DNA of 64,000 nucleotides, taken from contig CAVROT010000015.1 of assembly GCA_963722905.1 (NCBI GenBank), positions 62,001 through 126,000 on the forward strand. The letters run 5' to 3'. A program made the position numbers and the translations under genes. Every line of letters begins with the position of its first letter. Positions within the stretch are counted from its first letter, which is position 1. Positions 17,684-25,847 of the stretch are shown here, one piece after another. Under the pieces are notes generated by a model. That model searched no databases, was not told the origin of the DNA, and worked only from the letters and a program-made list of their open reading frames with translations. This stretch comes from CAVROT01 sp963722905. GTDB lineage: Bacteria; Pseudomonadota; Alphaproteobacteria; Rhodobacterales; Rhodobacteraceae.

Positions 17684-18094
17684 TCACCCCGCTGCCCGGG
17701 AGGGTATCGCGTAGCAATGCCCGGGAGGGGACCGGCAGGTTCGGCGGCCCATCGGCGCGCCGGTTGGGGGGTCCGGCCGGCCGGGGTGTGCCGTCCGCGG
17801 TACGGGGTGCCGACATCGGGGACGGACCGGCCCCGCCAGCCGGAGCGGTCCGGCCGCCATACCCGCGGTCTGCCGCAAGGACAGCCTGAAGAGCGCCCCG
17901 GTCGAGAGTGCAGGACCGCATGGTTGCATCGCGGAAGACGGAAGGGCGCCCGGCCGGCCTTCGTGCGGGGCCAGCCGGGCCATCTTCCCGCCCGGATCGG
18001 CATCCAGCCGCGCCCGCGCCGCGCCTTGGCCGGACCGGTTCGTCCTGCGGTCGCGGTCGGAGGAGGCGTGCTGATGCTGCCCTCCAAACCACAT
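17684..18094 (-). pseudogene. IS5-family transposase N-terminal remnant
   Basis: The frame contains GKMARLAPHEGRPGALPSSA and ALFRLSLRQTAGMAAGPLRL AG-type sequence, matching the N-terminal region of IS5-group transposases (LDPDMAWLAPHEGRPG ... SDAAIQxCLxxKxLFxLPLRQTTGxVxSLLRLxGLDWPVPDYSTL). The three catalytic positions further downstream are absent, and the frame ends right after the copy D hairpin element. Substitutions look GC-ward as in the neighbouring IS3-type remnant. Confidence 0.6.
17692..17730 (-). repeat. 39-nt triple-hairpin element, copy D
   Basis: On the minus strand: CCCCTCCCGGG, centre CATTGC-tac-GCGATA, then CCCTCCCGGGCAG. One base shorter than A-C, with several substitutions; the stems still form. 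It encodes HCYAIPSRAAG at the end of the IS5-type remnant frame, followed by a stop. Co-oriented with that transposase. Confidence 0.7.
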
Positions 18095-18285
18095 GCATCC
18101 GCGATGCGAACCGTCAGACGTCAGGATTTTGCAACGACGCCGAGTGGCGACGCCGTGGGCGGAGAGACATCGAGCCTTCCGATGCCTTCGGTGACATTCG
18201 CGTCTCCTCGATCACCGGGCGGGGCTTCGTTCGGGTTGCCTGTCGGCGTCGTCCCGGCTCGCTGAGGTGCCGTCCCTCACGATGA

Positions 18286-19413
18286 TCAGAGGTCCTGCGT
18301 GAAGGATGCGACGAGATCGCGCGTCACGGTCGCCATGGCCGTGGCGCGGTCCTCGCCCGCCTCCATCGCGCCGGCGAGGACCGCGCGCTGGCGGTCGGCG
18401 CCGTTGCCGTCCGCCACGATGTCGCGTGCGGCCATGATCTCGGGGACGCAGCCCAGCGCCTCGGCGTCTTCTGCGATCAGCGCGATGATCTCCTCGACCA
18501 GCTGGGCGAAGGGCACGACCTCGCCCCGGCCGAAGTCGATCAGGCCCTCGGCCGTGCCGTAGCGCTGCGCACGCCAGCGGTTCTCGCCCACCAGGAAGCC
18601 GTCGTAGAGCCGCCAGCGCTGGTTCGCCGTGCGCAGACGCCACAGCATCCGCATCAGGCACTGGATCAGCGCGGCCAGCGTCAGCGTATGCTCCATCCGG
18701 GGTGTGACATCGCAGATCCGCACCTCCAGCGTCGGATAGCGGTGCGAGGGGCGCAGGTCCCACCAGATCTTGGTGCTGTCCTCGATGATGCCGGCGTCCA
18801 CGATGGTGCGCACCGACCGGTCGTATTCCGACCAGTGGGCGAAGCGCGGCGGCAGGCCGGTGCGGGGCATGTTGCCAAAGACAGAGGTTCGGTAGCTGGC
18901 GAGGCCGGTGTCGCGGCCCTGCCAATAAGGGGAGGACGCCGAAAGCGCCAGAAGATGCGGCATGAAGTAGCTGATCTGGTTCATCAGGTCGATCCGCAGG
19001 TCGTCGTCCGGCAGGCCGACGTGGACGTGCATCCCGCAGATCAGCATGCGACGCGCGACGCCGGCCAGCTCGCGTTCCAGCTGGTTGTAGCGGTCGCGGT
19101 CGCGGGTCGTCTGCTTCGACCAGTCGGCCGACGGGTGGCAGCCGGCGGCGATGGGGGCCAGGCCATGCGCGGCGGCGATGCGCGCCACGGTGCGGCGCAG
19201 GTGGGCGAGATCCCGGCGCGCCGCGCCGATGTCGCGGCAGACCCGCGTGCCGACCTCGATCTGGCAACGCAGGAATTCCGGCGTCGCCTGGTCGCCCAGC
19301 TCGGCCTGCGCGGCCTCGATCAGCGCCTCGGGCGCCTCGGTCAGCTGCATCGTCTCGGCGTCGACGAGGAGGTACTCCTCTTCGATGCCGATGGTGAAAT
19401 CCGGTGTGTCCAT
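18286..19413 (-). CDS. Carboxylate-amine ligase, YbdK/GCS2 family
   Basis: A 375-residue member of the glutamate-cysteine ligase 2 family, which joins an amino acid through a gamma-glutamyl or similar amide bond using ATP. Visible marks are the N-terminal FTIGIEEEYLLVD metal-binding Glu cluster, the central GMHVHVGLPD motif, DLRPSHRYPTLEVRICDVTP, and ENRWRAQRYG. Length is normal. Real substrates for this subgroup are mostly unproven; glutathione or ergothioneine-like synthesis cannot be assumed. The gene stands alone downstream of the graveyard, transcribed toward it. Confidence 0.88.
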   Translation of the reverse strand: MDTPDFTIGIEEEYLLVDAETMQLTEAPEALIEAAQAELGDQATPEFLRCQIEVGTRVCRDIGAARRDLAHLRRTVARIAAAHGLAPIAAGCHPSADWSKQTTRDRDRYNQLERELAGVARRMLICGMHVHVGLPDDDLRIDLMNQISYFMPHLLALSASSPYWQGRDTGLASYRTSVFGNMPRTGLPPRFAHWSEYDRSVRTIVDAGIIEDSTKIWWDLRPSHRYPTLEVRICDVTPRMEHTLTLAALIQCLMRMLWRLRTANQRWRLYDGFLVGENRWRAQRYGTAEGLIDFGRGEVVPFAQLVEEIIALIAEDAEALGCVPEIMAARDIVADGNGADRQRAVLAGAMEAGEDRATAMATVTRDLVASFTQDL

Positions 19414-19464
19414 GCCGCAGCGTGGCAGACACGGACGCGCCGGTCCATCGGCGCCGTGGGGTCG

Positions 19465-19656
19465 CTATCGGGTTTCCGCCTCCCGGGCGAGGGCGATCGC
19501 ATCCAGGACGGCGGCGGGGTCGTCCAGCCGCCCTGCCAGCAGGACGATCAGGCGCAGGTGGAGCGCCCGGACCGCGTCGTCGGCAAGGCCGGCCTGCGCG
19601 TCCGCGAGGGCGGCGTAGAGGTCGTCTCGGGCCGGAGCATCGTCGGCGCCGGTCAT
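19465..19656 (-). CDS. DUF2783 family protein
   Basis: A 63-residue soluble helical protein (DLYAALADAQAGLADDAVRA then LRLIVLLAGRLDDPAAVLDA) of the DUF2783 type. Its ATG overlaps the stop of the FAD monooxygenase upstream (ATGA), so the two are translationally coupled. The family typically follows FAD-dependent aromatic hydroxylases of alphaproteobacteria, as here; a role as a small partner or stabiliser is inference. No catalytic residues are evident. Confidence 0.8.
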   Translation of the reverse strand: MTGADDAPARDDLYAALADAQAGLADDAVRALHLRLIVLLAGRLDDPAAVLDAIALAREAETR

Positions 19657-21179
19657 GCGGCATGGCCGCGTGCGCGGTCCCAGGCGGCTGCGACGGCGGC
19701 GGGATCGGCGGGGTCCACGACGGCCGCGACGTGGCCGTCGGGGCGCAGCAGGTAGGCACGGCCGGTGCCGTAGCGCGCCGCGGCCAGCCTCTGCGGATCG
19801 CCCAGGTCGCCGCGGCGCCCGATCCTCAGCACCGGCAGTCCGGGCAGGCGGGGCAGGTCCGCGTCCACCCCGATGAGGACGAAACCGGGCGGCAGGCTGT
19901 CGCTGAGCCAGACGTCGCCTTCCGGTCCCGCCAGCGGCGCGTCGACCAGCGCCGATCCGGGGGGCACCGGCGCCGCGCCGGGCGTCTGCAACCCGGCCTG
20001 AGACAGCGCGCAGGGGGTGGACAGCCGCCCCGAGTTCACCAGCCCCCGGGCGAAGGGCTGCGTTGCCGCAAGGTCCAGCACCGCGTCGCGCAGCGCCGCC
20101 TCGGCCCCGGGCGGCGGCGTCATGAAACGGGTGGCGCGGGCGGAATGGCGGATGTTCTCGTCGGCCGCCTGTCCCCGCTCCGCGTCGTAGCTGTCCAGCA
20201 GCGCGGGCGGCGACGTGCCGTCCAGCACCGCCGCCAGCTTCCAACCCAGGTTGTCGGCGTCCTGCACGCCGCCGTTGCCGCCGCGCGCGCCGAAGGGCGA
20301 CACGACATGCGCGCTGTCGCCGCAGAAGATCACCCGGCCGTGCACGAACCGCGCCAGCCGGGCGCAGCGGAACCGGTAGACGCTGACCCATTCGAGCGCG
20401 AAGGGCAGGTCGCCCACCATCGCGCGGATGCGCGGCACGACGGCCTCTTCGCGCGCCTCGGCTTCGGGGTCGGCGTCCGGCCCCAGTTGGAGGTCGATAC
20501 GGTAGATGTCGCCGGGCTGGCGGTGCAGCAGCGCCGACTGGCCGGGATGGAAGGGCGGGCGGAACCAGAACCACCTCTCTGTCCGGCCATCCGGGAAGGG
20601 ACTGCGCGGCATCGACACGTCGGCGATGAGGAACCGGTCGTCAAAGCTCTGCCCCCCGAGCGTCAGCCCCATGCGCCGGCGGATAGGGCTCGCGGCGCCG
20701 TCGCAGGCGACGAGGTAGCCGGCCTCTACCGGCCCGCCGGAGGTATCGAGCACCACGTGGTCGCCGCGGTCCTCGTGGTCGAGGACGTCGGTCCCCTGAC
20801 GCACCTCGATCGACGGCAGGGCCCGGACACGGTCCATCAGGTAGCGTTCGACCTCGTATTGCTGGAGGTTGACGAAGGCCGGCATCCGGTGCCCGGCCTC
20901 GGGCTGCAGGTCGAAGCTGTAGAGTTCGCGCGGGCCGTGGAAGACGCGGCCGACCTGCCACGTCACGCCGCGCCCCAGCACCCGGTCGGCGATGCCCAGC
21001 CGCGCGAAGATCTCCAGCGTCCGCTTTGCCCAGCAGATCGCGCGGCTGCCGTGCGAGGTCCCCTTGCGACGGTCCAGCAGGACGACGCGCCGGCCCCGCT
21101 GCGCGAGGTCGACAGCCAGCGACAGCCCCACCGGCCCCGCGCCGACGATGGCGACGGGGCGGTCGTCCGGCCCGATCAT
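19653..21179 (-). CDS. FAD-dependent aromatic monooxygenase
   Basis: A 508-residue flavoprotein hydroxylase of the PheA/TfdB/MhpA type. Residues 9-20 give the dinucleotide-binding VAIVGAGPVGLSLAVDLA; the second FAD motif CDGAASPIRRRMGL is near 160, and the GDSAHVVSPFGARGGNGGVQ motif is near 286. The C-terminal third resembles the thioredoxin-like domain of this family. It probably hydroxylates an aromatic acid or phenol with NAD(P)H. Its position beside hmgA and an FAH-family hydrolase suggests production of a ring-cleavage substrate such as homogentisate or gentisate, not proven by sequence. The start overlaps the metallo-hydrolase stop; the ORF extends further upstream, but only inside that gene. 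Confidence 0.88.
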   Translation of the reverse strand: MIGPDDRPVAIVGAGPVGLSLAVDLAQRGRRVVLLDRRKGTSHGSRAICWAKRTLEIFARLGIADRVLGRGVTWQVGRVFHGPRELYSFDLQPEAGHRMPAFVNLQQYEVERYLMDRVRALPSIEVRQGTDVLDHEDRGDHVVLDTSGGPVEAGYLVACDGAASPIRRRMGLTLGGQSFDDRFLIADVSMPRSPFPDGRTERWFWFRPPFHPGQSALLHRQPGDIYRIDLQLGPDADPEAEAREEAVVPRIRAMVGDLPFALEWVSVYRFRCARLARFVHGRVIFCGDSAHVVSPFGARGGNGGVQDADNLGWKLAAVLDGTSPPALLDSYDAERGQAADENIRHSARATRFMTPPPGAEAALRDAVLDLAATQPFARGLVNSGRLSTPCALSQAGLQTPGAAPVPPGSALVDAPLAGPEGDVWLSDSLPPGFVLIGVDADLPRLPGLPVLRIGRRGDLGDPQRLAAARYGTGRAYLLRPDGHVAAVVDPADPAAVAAAWDRARGHAA

Positions 21180-22126
21180 CCCTGCAAAGCGGCCCACATC
21201 CGCGCGTCGCGTTCGGCCGTCCAGATGCGAGGGTGGGCGACGTCGCGGGCCTCGTCGTAGGCGCGCGCGACGTTGAAGGGCAGGCAGTGCTCGTAGATCG
21301 CGAAATCGGCGAACTTCGGGTCGCAGGCGTCGCGGCAGGCGGCCATCGCCTCGGCCAGGGTGCCACCGCCCAGCGCGACCTTGGCGACGCTGCGGTAGGT
21401 CGAGGTCACGAAATCGGCGGTGGACGCCAGCGCCTCGGCCACCGCCTGCGGCGTCGCCAGCGCGTCGCCGCGTCCGGGTGCGATGGCGTCGGGCGCCATG
21501 GCGCGGATCGCCTCGAGCGTCGCAGGCCAGTCGCGATAGTAGGCGTCCCCGCAATAGCAGGCCGAGCGGGACTCGACGATGTCTCCGGTCATCATCACCG
21601 CCGCATCGGGAATGTGGACGACGAGGTCGCCCGCGGTGTGGGCGCGGCCAGGCTGCAACAGGTCCACCCGGCGGCGGCCCAGGTATACCGACATGCGGCC
21701 CGACACCGTGGTGGTGGGCCAGGTGAGGCCGGGGATCTCCTCGTGCCCCAGAAAGAGGCGTGGAAATCGGGCGAACTCGCTGTCCCAGTCCTCCTGCCCG
21801 CGCTCGACCACCATGGCGCGGGCGGCCTCCGACATGATGACCTGCGGTGCACCGTAGGCGCTGGCGCCAAGGACGCGCACGGCGTGGTAGTGGGTGAGGA
21901 CGACGTGGCTGACGGGCTTGTCCGTCACCTCGCGCAGCTTCTCCAGGACCATCCGGGCCAGCCGAGGGGTTGCCTGCGCGTCGACGATCATCACGCTGTC
22001 GTCTCCGATGACGACGCCGGTGTTGGGATCGCCCTCTGCCGTGAAGGCCCAGAGGCCGGGCCCCACCTCGGTGAAGCTGACGGCCTTGTCTTCGGTATCG
22101 CCGGCAGAGGCGAAGGATCTGGTCAT
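21176..22126 (-). CDS. Metallo-beta-lactamase-fold hydrolase
   Basis: A 316-residue MBL-fold protein. The first metal motif reads THYHAVRVLGASAYG near residue 78, so the usual HxHxDH is reduced to HxH with the Asp-His pair missing. Later motifs are more normal: GRAHTAGDLVVHIP near 165 and MMTGDIVES near 180. The same HYHAV form occurs in close relatives in aromatic gene clusters, as I recall, so it is probably a subfamily trait rather than damage. Coupled by overlap with the FAD monooxygenase. Substrate unknown; a thioester or lactone intermediate is plausible. Confidence 0.85.
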   Translation of the reverse strand: MTRSFASAGDTEDKAVSFTEVGPGLWAFTAEGDPNTGVVIGDDSVMIVDAQATPRLARMVLEKLREVTDKPVSHVVLTHYHAVRVLGASAYGAPQVIMSEAARAMVVERGQEDWDSEFARFPRLFLGHEEIPGLTWPTTTVSGRMSVYLGRRRVDLLQPGRAHTAGDLVVHIPDAAVMMTGDIVESRSACYCGDAYYRDWPATLEAIRAMAPDAIAPGRGDALATPQAVAEALASTADFVTSTYRSVAKVALGGGTLAEAMAACRDACDPKFADFAIYEHCLPFNVARAYDEARDVAHPRIWTAERDARMWAALQG

Positions 22127-22214
22127 GGATCGGCTCCGGTTCGGGTCGCGGCCGATCCTCGCGGCGGCGCGCGCCGGGCGCAAGCCGCGTCGGCGCCGGG
22201 CGGCCGGCCCCGCG

Positions 22215-22601
22215 TCACTGCGCAGCCTCTATCAGTTCGATCCGATTGCCCACCGGGTCGGCGGTGAAGAGGCGACGCGTGCCGGGCAGGGCGTCGTCCC
22301 ATGTCACGATCAGATCGATGCACCGCAGCGCGTGGGCGACCCTGTCGAGGTTCGCGATGCGAAAGGCCGGGTGCGCCTTGCGCGCGGGCGTGAACCCCGG
22401 CTCCACCCCCAGATGGACGCGGATGCCGTCGCGGGCGAACCACAGGCCGCCGCGGCCGCGCAGCGCCTTGGGCTTTTCGATCTCGACGAAGGCCAGGACG
22501 CCCTGCCAGAACGGCCGGCACCGCTCTTCGGCCCCTTCGGGGATCGCCAGCTGGATGTGGTCCAGCGCCAACGTCGGCGCAGCGGTCTGTACTACGGCCA
22601 T
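22215..22601 (-). CDS. VOC family (glyoxalase-like) protein
   Basis: A 128-residue vicinal-oxygen-chelate protein: LALDHIQLAIPEGAEERCRP at the N-terminus (first metal His), GRGGLWFARDGIRVHLGVEP in the middle, and FTADPVGNRIELIE with the C-terminal Glu. This matches a single VOC module that dimerises to make metal sites. It overlaps the end of the FAH-family gene by 10 bp, placing it in the aromatic-degradation operon, perhaps acting on a ring-cleavage product. Specific activity is unknown. Confidence 0.85.
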   Translation of the reverse strand: MAVVQTAAPTLALDHIQLAIPEGAEERCRPFWQGVLAFVEIEKPKALRGRGGLWFARDGIRVHLGVEPGFTPARKAHPAFRIANLDRVAHALRCIDLIVTWDDALPGTRRLFTADPVGNRIELIEAAQ

Positions 22602-23551
22602 GGGGCCACCCTCTGTTCGATGCGACCGAAGAGGTCGCGGCCGTCCTGCTCCATCCAGATCGTCACGGCGTCGCCCGGCGCAAGGAAGGGCGTCGCCGGG
22701 GCACCGTCGCGGATCGTCTCGACCACCCGCTGCTCGGCGATGCAGGAATAGCCCGCGCCGCCCTGCGCCACCGGGCGACCCGGACCGCCGTCCGCGTCCC
22801 GGTTCGACACCGTGCCCGAGCCGATGACGGTGCCGGCCGGCAGGTCGCGCGTGCGCGCGGCGTGCGCGATCAGGCGCGCGAAGTCGAAGGTCATGTCCAC
22901 CCCCGCATCCGCCCGGCCGAAGGCGGTGCCGTTCAGATCGACGCAGAGCGTTCCGTGCAGGCGCCCGCCGTCCCAATTCGGCAGCGCATCGGGCGTGACC
23001 GCCATGGGCGAGAAGGCCGACGGCGGCTTGGACTGGACGAAGCCGAAGCCCTTGCCAAGTTCGCCCGGGATCAGGTGGCGCAGCGACACGTCGTTGCAGA
23101 GCATGACCAGCGCGATGAGGGCACCGGCGTCGTCTGCCGAACACTCCCGCGGCACCGCGCGTGTGACGACCGCCACTTCGGCCTCGAAGTCGATGCCCCA
23201 GGCGGGATCGCCGACGATGTCTCCCTGCGGCGCTGCCATCGGCGCGGAATGGCCCTGATACATCAGCGGGTCGGACCAGAACGTATCCGGCATAGGGGCG
23301 CCCCGCGACTGCCGGACAAGGGCGACGTGGTTCACGTATGCCGATCCGTCCAGGAACTGGAACGCGCGCGGCAGCGGCGCAAGACAGCGTTCGGGGCGGA
23401 ACGGCTCGGTCGCCCCGGCCGCATCGAACCCCGCCCCGTCGAGCGCCGCCTGCAGCGTCGGAGCCCTGGTCCTGCGGCAGGTCTCCCCATTTTCGGACAC
23501 GACGACCAGCCGGCCGTCGGGCGACCCGTCTCGCAGGGTCGCGACCCTCAT
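22592..23551 (-). CDS. Fumarylacetoacetate hydrolase family protein
   Basis: A 319-residue FAH-fold protein. Metal-binding and catalytic signatures are DFEAEVAVVT, VMLCNDVSLRHLIPGELGKG, QSKPPSAFSPMAVTPDAL, and the closing AGTVIGSGTVSNRD. The last block is typical of FAA hydrolases proper, which split fumarylacetoacetate to fumarate and acetoacetate. Together with hmgA this gives two steps of homogentisate breakdown; a maleylacetoacetate isomerase is not obvious nearby. Start ATG is followed by a normal N-terminal domain. Confidence 0.88.
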   Translation of the reverse strand: MRVATLRDGSPDGRLVVVSENGETCRRTRAPTLQAALDGAGFDAAGATEPFRPERCLAPLPRAFQFLDGSAYVNHVALVRQSRGAPMPDTFWSDPLMYQGHSAPMAAPQGDIVGDPAWGIDFEAEVAVVTRAVPRECSADDAGALIALVMLCNDVSLRHLIPGELGKGFGFVQSKPPSAFSPMAVTPDALPNWDGGRLHGTLCVDLNGTAFGRADAGVDMTFDFARLIAHAARTRDLPAGTVIGSGTVSNRDADGGPGRPVAQGGAGYSCIAEQRVVETIRDGAPATPFLAPGDAVTIWMEQDGRDLFGRIEQRVAPWP

Positions 23552-23765
23552 GGCGGCAGCTCGCGGTGCGTGTACCTGCCATCGGCGGCGACGCGCGGCA
23601 TGACGCTCCTCACGTCCGCTGACCGCCGCACCGCATGTCGTTCAGGGTAACGGCCCTCGTTCCGGCCATCCGCCGTCGGGGACCGGACGCCGATCCGGCC
23701 GCTCGACCGCGCCGTCCCGACGCCACATGCACCCCGTTCGGCGCCGTATGACCGCGGCGCCGCAG

Positions 23766-23888
23766 TCACCGCCCATCGTCGTCCCCGCCGCGGCGGATCC
23801 TGAGGATCCGCAGCACGGCGCGGTAGTTGAGCGCGATCAGGACCCCCATCAGGGCCAGGGCGATCGCCAGCCAGGCCGCGCCGCTCAT
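23766..23888 (-). CDS. Tiny membrane protein
   Basis: A 40-residue protein with one hydrophobic helix (AAWLAIALALMGVLIALNYR) and a basic tail ending RRGGDDDGR. Its ATG overlaps the stop of another tiny membrane-protein gene, which supports both being real. No family is recognised. Confidence 0.45.
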   Translation of the reverse strand: MSGAAWLAIALALMGVLIALNYRAVLRILRIRRGGDDDGR

Positions 23889-24025
23889 CGGCCCCCTCCG
23901 GTCCGGTCCTTCCAGGGGCGGCGGGTCGCCTCGCGCCAGGCACGCGGGAATTGCGCGATGGCCAGGGCCGCGCATCCCAGTGCAATCCAGCCCACCGGCC
24001 CCAGCGATGCGAGGAACCCGCTCAC
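23885..24025 (-). CDS. Tiny membrane protein with GTG start
   Basis: A 46-residue protein from GTG: a hydrophobic segment (LGPVGWIALGCAALAIAQFP) then a basic tail (RAWREATRRPWKDR). Overlaps the following tiny ORF by ATGA. No strong ribosome site is seen. It may belong to a membrane complex, or the pair could be spurious. Confidence 0.4.
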   Translation of the reverse strand: MSGFLASLGPVGWIALGCAALAIAQFPRAWREATRRPWKDRTGGGR

Positions 24026-24080
24026 CCGCGCACGCCCGGCGCCTGGCGCCGGCCGGCGCCGCGGCTTGCCGGCCCCCCTC

Positions 24081-24428
24081 TCATACGTCGGTCAGCGCGT
24101 CGAAGCCGCCGAAGATCATGCGCTTGCCGTCCATCACCATGTCGGTGCCCTCCTGCATGAACGGATCGGCCATCACCGCGCCCATGCAGGCGTCGCGCGT
24201 GGCCTTGTCGGGATACTCGACCCAGCCCAGCACGACGGCCTCGCCCTCCTCCAGCTTCAGCCCGCGCGGGAACGACGTCACCTCGCCCGCGGGCACGTCG
24301 TCGGCCCAGCCGTCGACGACCCGGGTGGCGCCGTTATCCTTGAAGAGTTGGGCGGATTTCGCCGAGAAGGCGGCGAAGTCGTCGCGCCGGTCGGCCCTGA
24401 CGGGCGCCGCGTAGCAATCGATATACAT
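24081..24428 (-). CDS. DUF1428 family protein
   Basis: A 115-residue protein of the DUF1428 family, a ferredoxin-like alpha/beta-barrel fold: MYIDCYAAPVRADRRDDFAA, then GATRVVDGWADDVPAGEVTSF, EAVVLGWVEYPDKATRDAC and DGKRMIFGGFD. These are the family's conserved blocks. Function is not established. It lies just downstream of hmgA on the same strand, 34 bp away, so it is probably co-transcribed. A TGCATCC-like spacer precedes it with a ggagg ribosome site. Confidence 0.85.
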   Translation of the reverse strand: MYIDCYAAPVRADRRDDFAAFSAKSAQLFKDNGATRVVDGWADDVPAGEVTSFPRGLKLEEGEAVVLGWVEYPDKATRDACMGAVMADPFMQEGTDMVMDGKRMIFGGFDALTDV

Positions 24429-24462
24429 GGTCGGTCCTCCTGCCTTGACAGATTGTCGCATC

Positions 24463-25824
24463 CTAGCGACCGCCGGGCGTTCCGTCGAACCTCTTTTCCA
24501 GGTCCGCCCAGCAGTCGACGTAGTCGTCCTGGAGCGGCGCCTCGCGGGCCGCGAACCGCGTCAGGTGCTGCGGGAACCGGGTCTCGAACATGAAGGACAT
24601 GGTGTCCTCCAGCTTCTGCGGCGCGAGGTCGGCGCGCGACGCCGCCTCGAACGCCTGCCGGTCGGGGCCGTGGGGCAACATCGTGTTGTGCAGGCTCATG
24701 CCGCCCGGCACGAAGCCCTGCGGCTTGGCGTCGTACTGGCCCAGGATGTTGCCCATCAGCTCGGACATGACGTTCTTGTGGTACCAGGGCGGGCGGAACG
24801 TGTCTTCGGCCACCGACCAGCGGTCGCGGAAGAGGACGAAGTCGATGTTGGCCGTGCCGGGCACGGGGCTGGGCGCGGTCAGCACGGTGAAGATCGACGG
24901 ATCGGGATGGTCGAAGAGGACCGCCCCCACCGGGCAGTAGGCGTCGAGGTCGTAACGGACAGGGGCGTAGTTGCCGTGCCAGGCCACCACGTCCAGAGGC
25001 GAGTGGTCGATCCGCGTCTCGTGGAACTGGCCGCACCATTTGACGGTGACGGTCGAGGGCGCGTCGCGGTCCTCGAACGCGGCCGTGGGGGTGACGAAGT
25101 CGCGGCGGTTCGCCATGCAGTTGGCGCCGATGGGACCGCGTTCGGGCAACTGGAATTTCTGACCGTAGTTCTCGCAAACGAAGCCGCGCGCCGGCCCCTC
25201 CAGCACCTCGACCCGGTAGACCAGGCCGCGCGGCAGGATTGCGATCTGCCGCGGCGCGAGGTCGATCGTGCCAAGCTCGGTCGCGAACCTCAGGCGGCCC
25301 TGCTGCGGCACGACAAGAAGCTCGCCGTCGGCGGAATAGAAATACGCGTCCTCCATGGACCGCGTCACCAGATAGACATGCGCCGCCATGCCTGACTGGA
25401 CGTTCACGTCTCCCGCCGTGGTCATCGTGCGCATTCCGGTCAGCCATGTCGCGTCGTCGGCATGGGGCACGGGATCCCAGCGATACTGACCCAGGCTCGC
25501 CACGTCGGGAACGACGTTGGGTGCGCTCTTCCAGTACGGCAGGTCGATGCGGTCGAAGCGCCCGGCATGGCGTACCGAAGGCCGGATGCGGTAGCACCAT
25601 GTGCGTTCGTTGGCATGGCCGGGCGCGGTGAAGGCCGTCCCGCTCAGCTGCTCTCCGTAGAGGCCGTACGCGGGGCGCTGGGGGCTGTTCCGGCCCCGTG
25701 GCAGGGCGCCCGGCAGCGCCTCCGTCTCGAAGTCGTTGCCGAAGCCGGACATGTAGCGCCGCTGGCCCGCATGCCCTTCGGCCGTGGACCCGACCGTGGA
25801 CAGGTCGCCCGGACGTTCGTTCAT
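24463..25824 (-). CDS. hmgA: Homogentisate 1,2-dioxygenase
   Basis: A 453-residue enzyme that opens the ring of homogentisate to maleylacetoacetate with O2 and Fe(II), in tyrosine and phenylalanine breakdown. The N-terminal signature YMSGFGNDFETEALPGALP is diagnostic. Iron ligands are recognisable: His and Glu in RPPWYHKNVMSELMG and His in SLHNTMLPHGPD. Length is normal. A gga-rich ribosome site lies before the ATG. It heads a minus-strand cluster with DUF1428, FAH-family, VOC, MBL and FAD hydroxylase genes. Confidence 0.96.
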   Translation of the reverse strand: MNERPGDLSTVGSTAEGHAGQRRYMSGFGNDFETEALPGALPRGRNSPQRPAYGLYGEQLSGTAFTAPGHANERTWCYRIRPSVRHAGRFDRIDLPYWKSAPNVVPDVASLGQYRWDPVPHADDATWLTGMRTMTTAGDVNVQSGMAAHVYLVTRSMEDAYFYSADGELLVVPQQGRLRFATELGTIDLAPRQIAILPRGLVYRVEVLEGPARGFVCENYGQKFQLPERGPIGANCMANRRDFVTPTAAFEDRDAPSTVTVKWCGQFHETRIDHSPLDVVAWHGNYAPVRYDLDAYCPVGAVLFDHPDPSIFTVLTAPSPVPGTANIDFVLFRDRWSVAEDTFRPPWYHKNVMSELMGNILGQYDAKPQGFVPGGMSLHNTMLPHGPDRQAFEAASRADLAPQKLEDTMSFMFETRFPQHLTRFAAREAPLQDDYVDCWADLEKRFDGTPGGR

Positions 25825-25847
25825 TATGATGTCCTCCGCCGATCAGG

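Noticed and set aside
16578..18098. 506-codon minus-strand ORF
   Set aside because: Low-complexity Pro/Arg/Gly sequence. The recognisable IS motifs lie in several different frames, so the single long frame is a GC-composition artefact.
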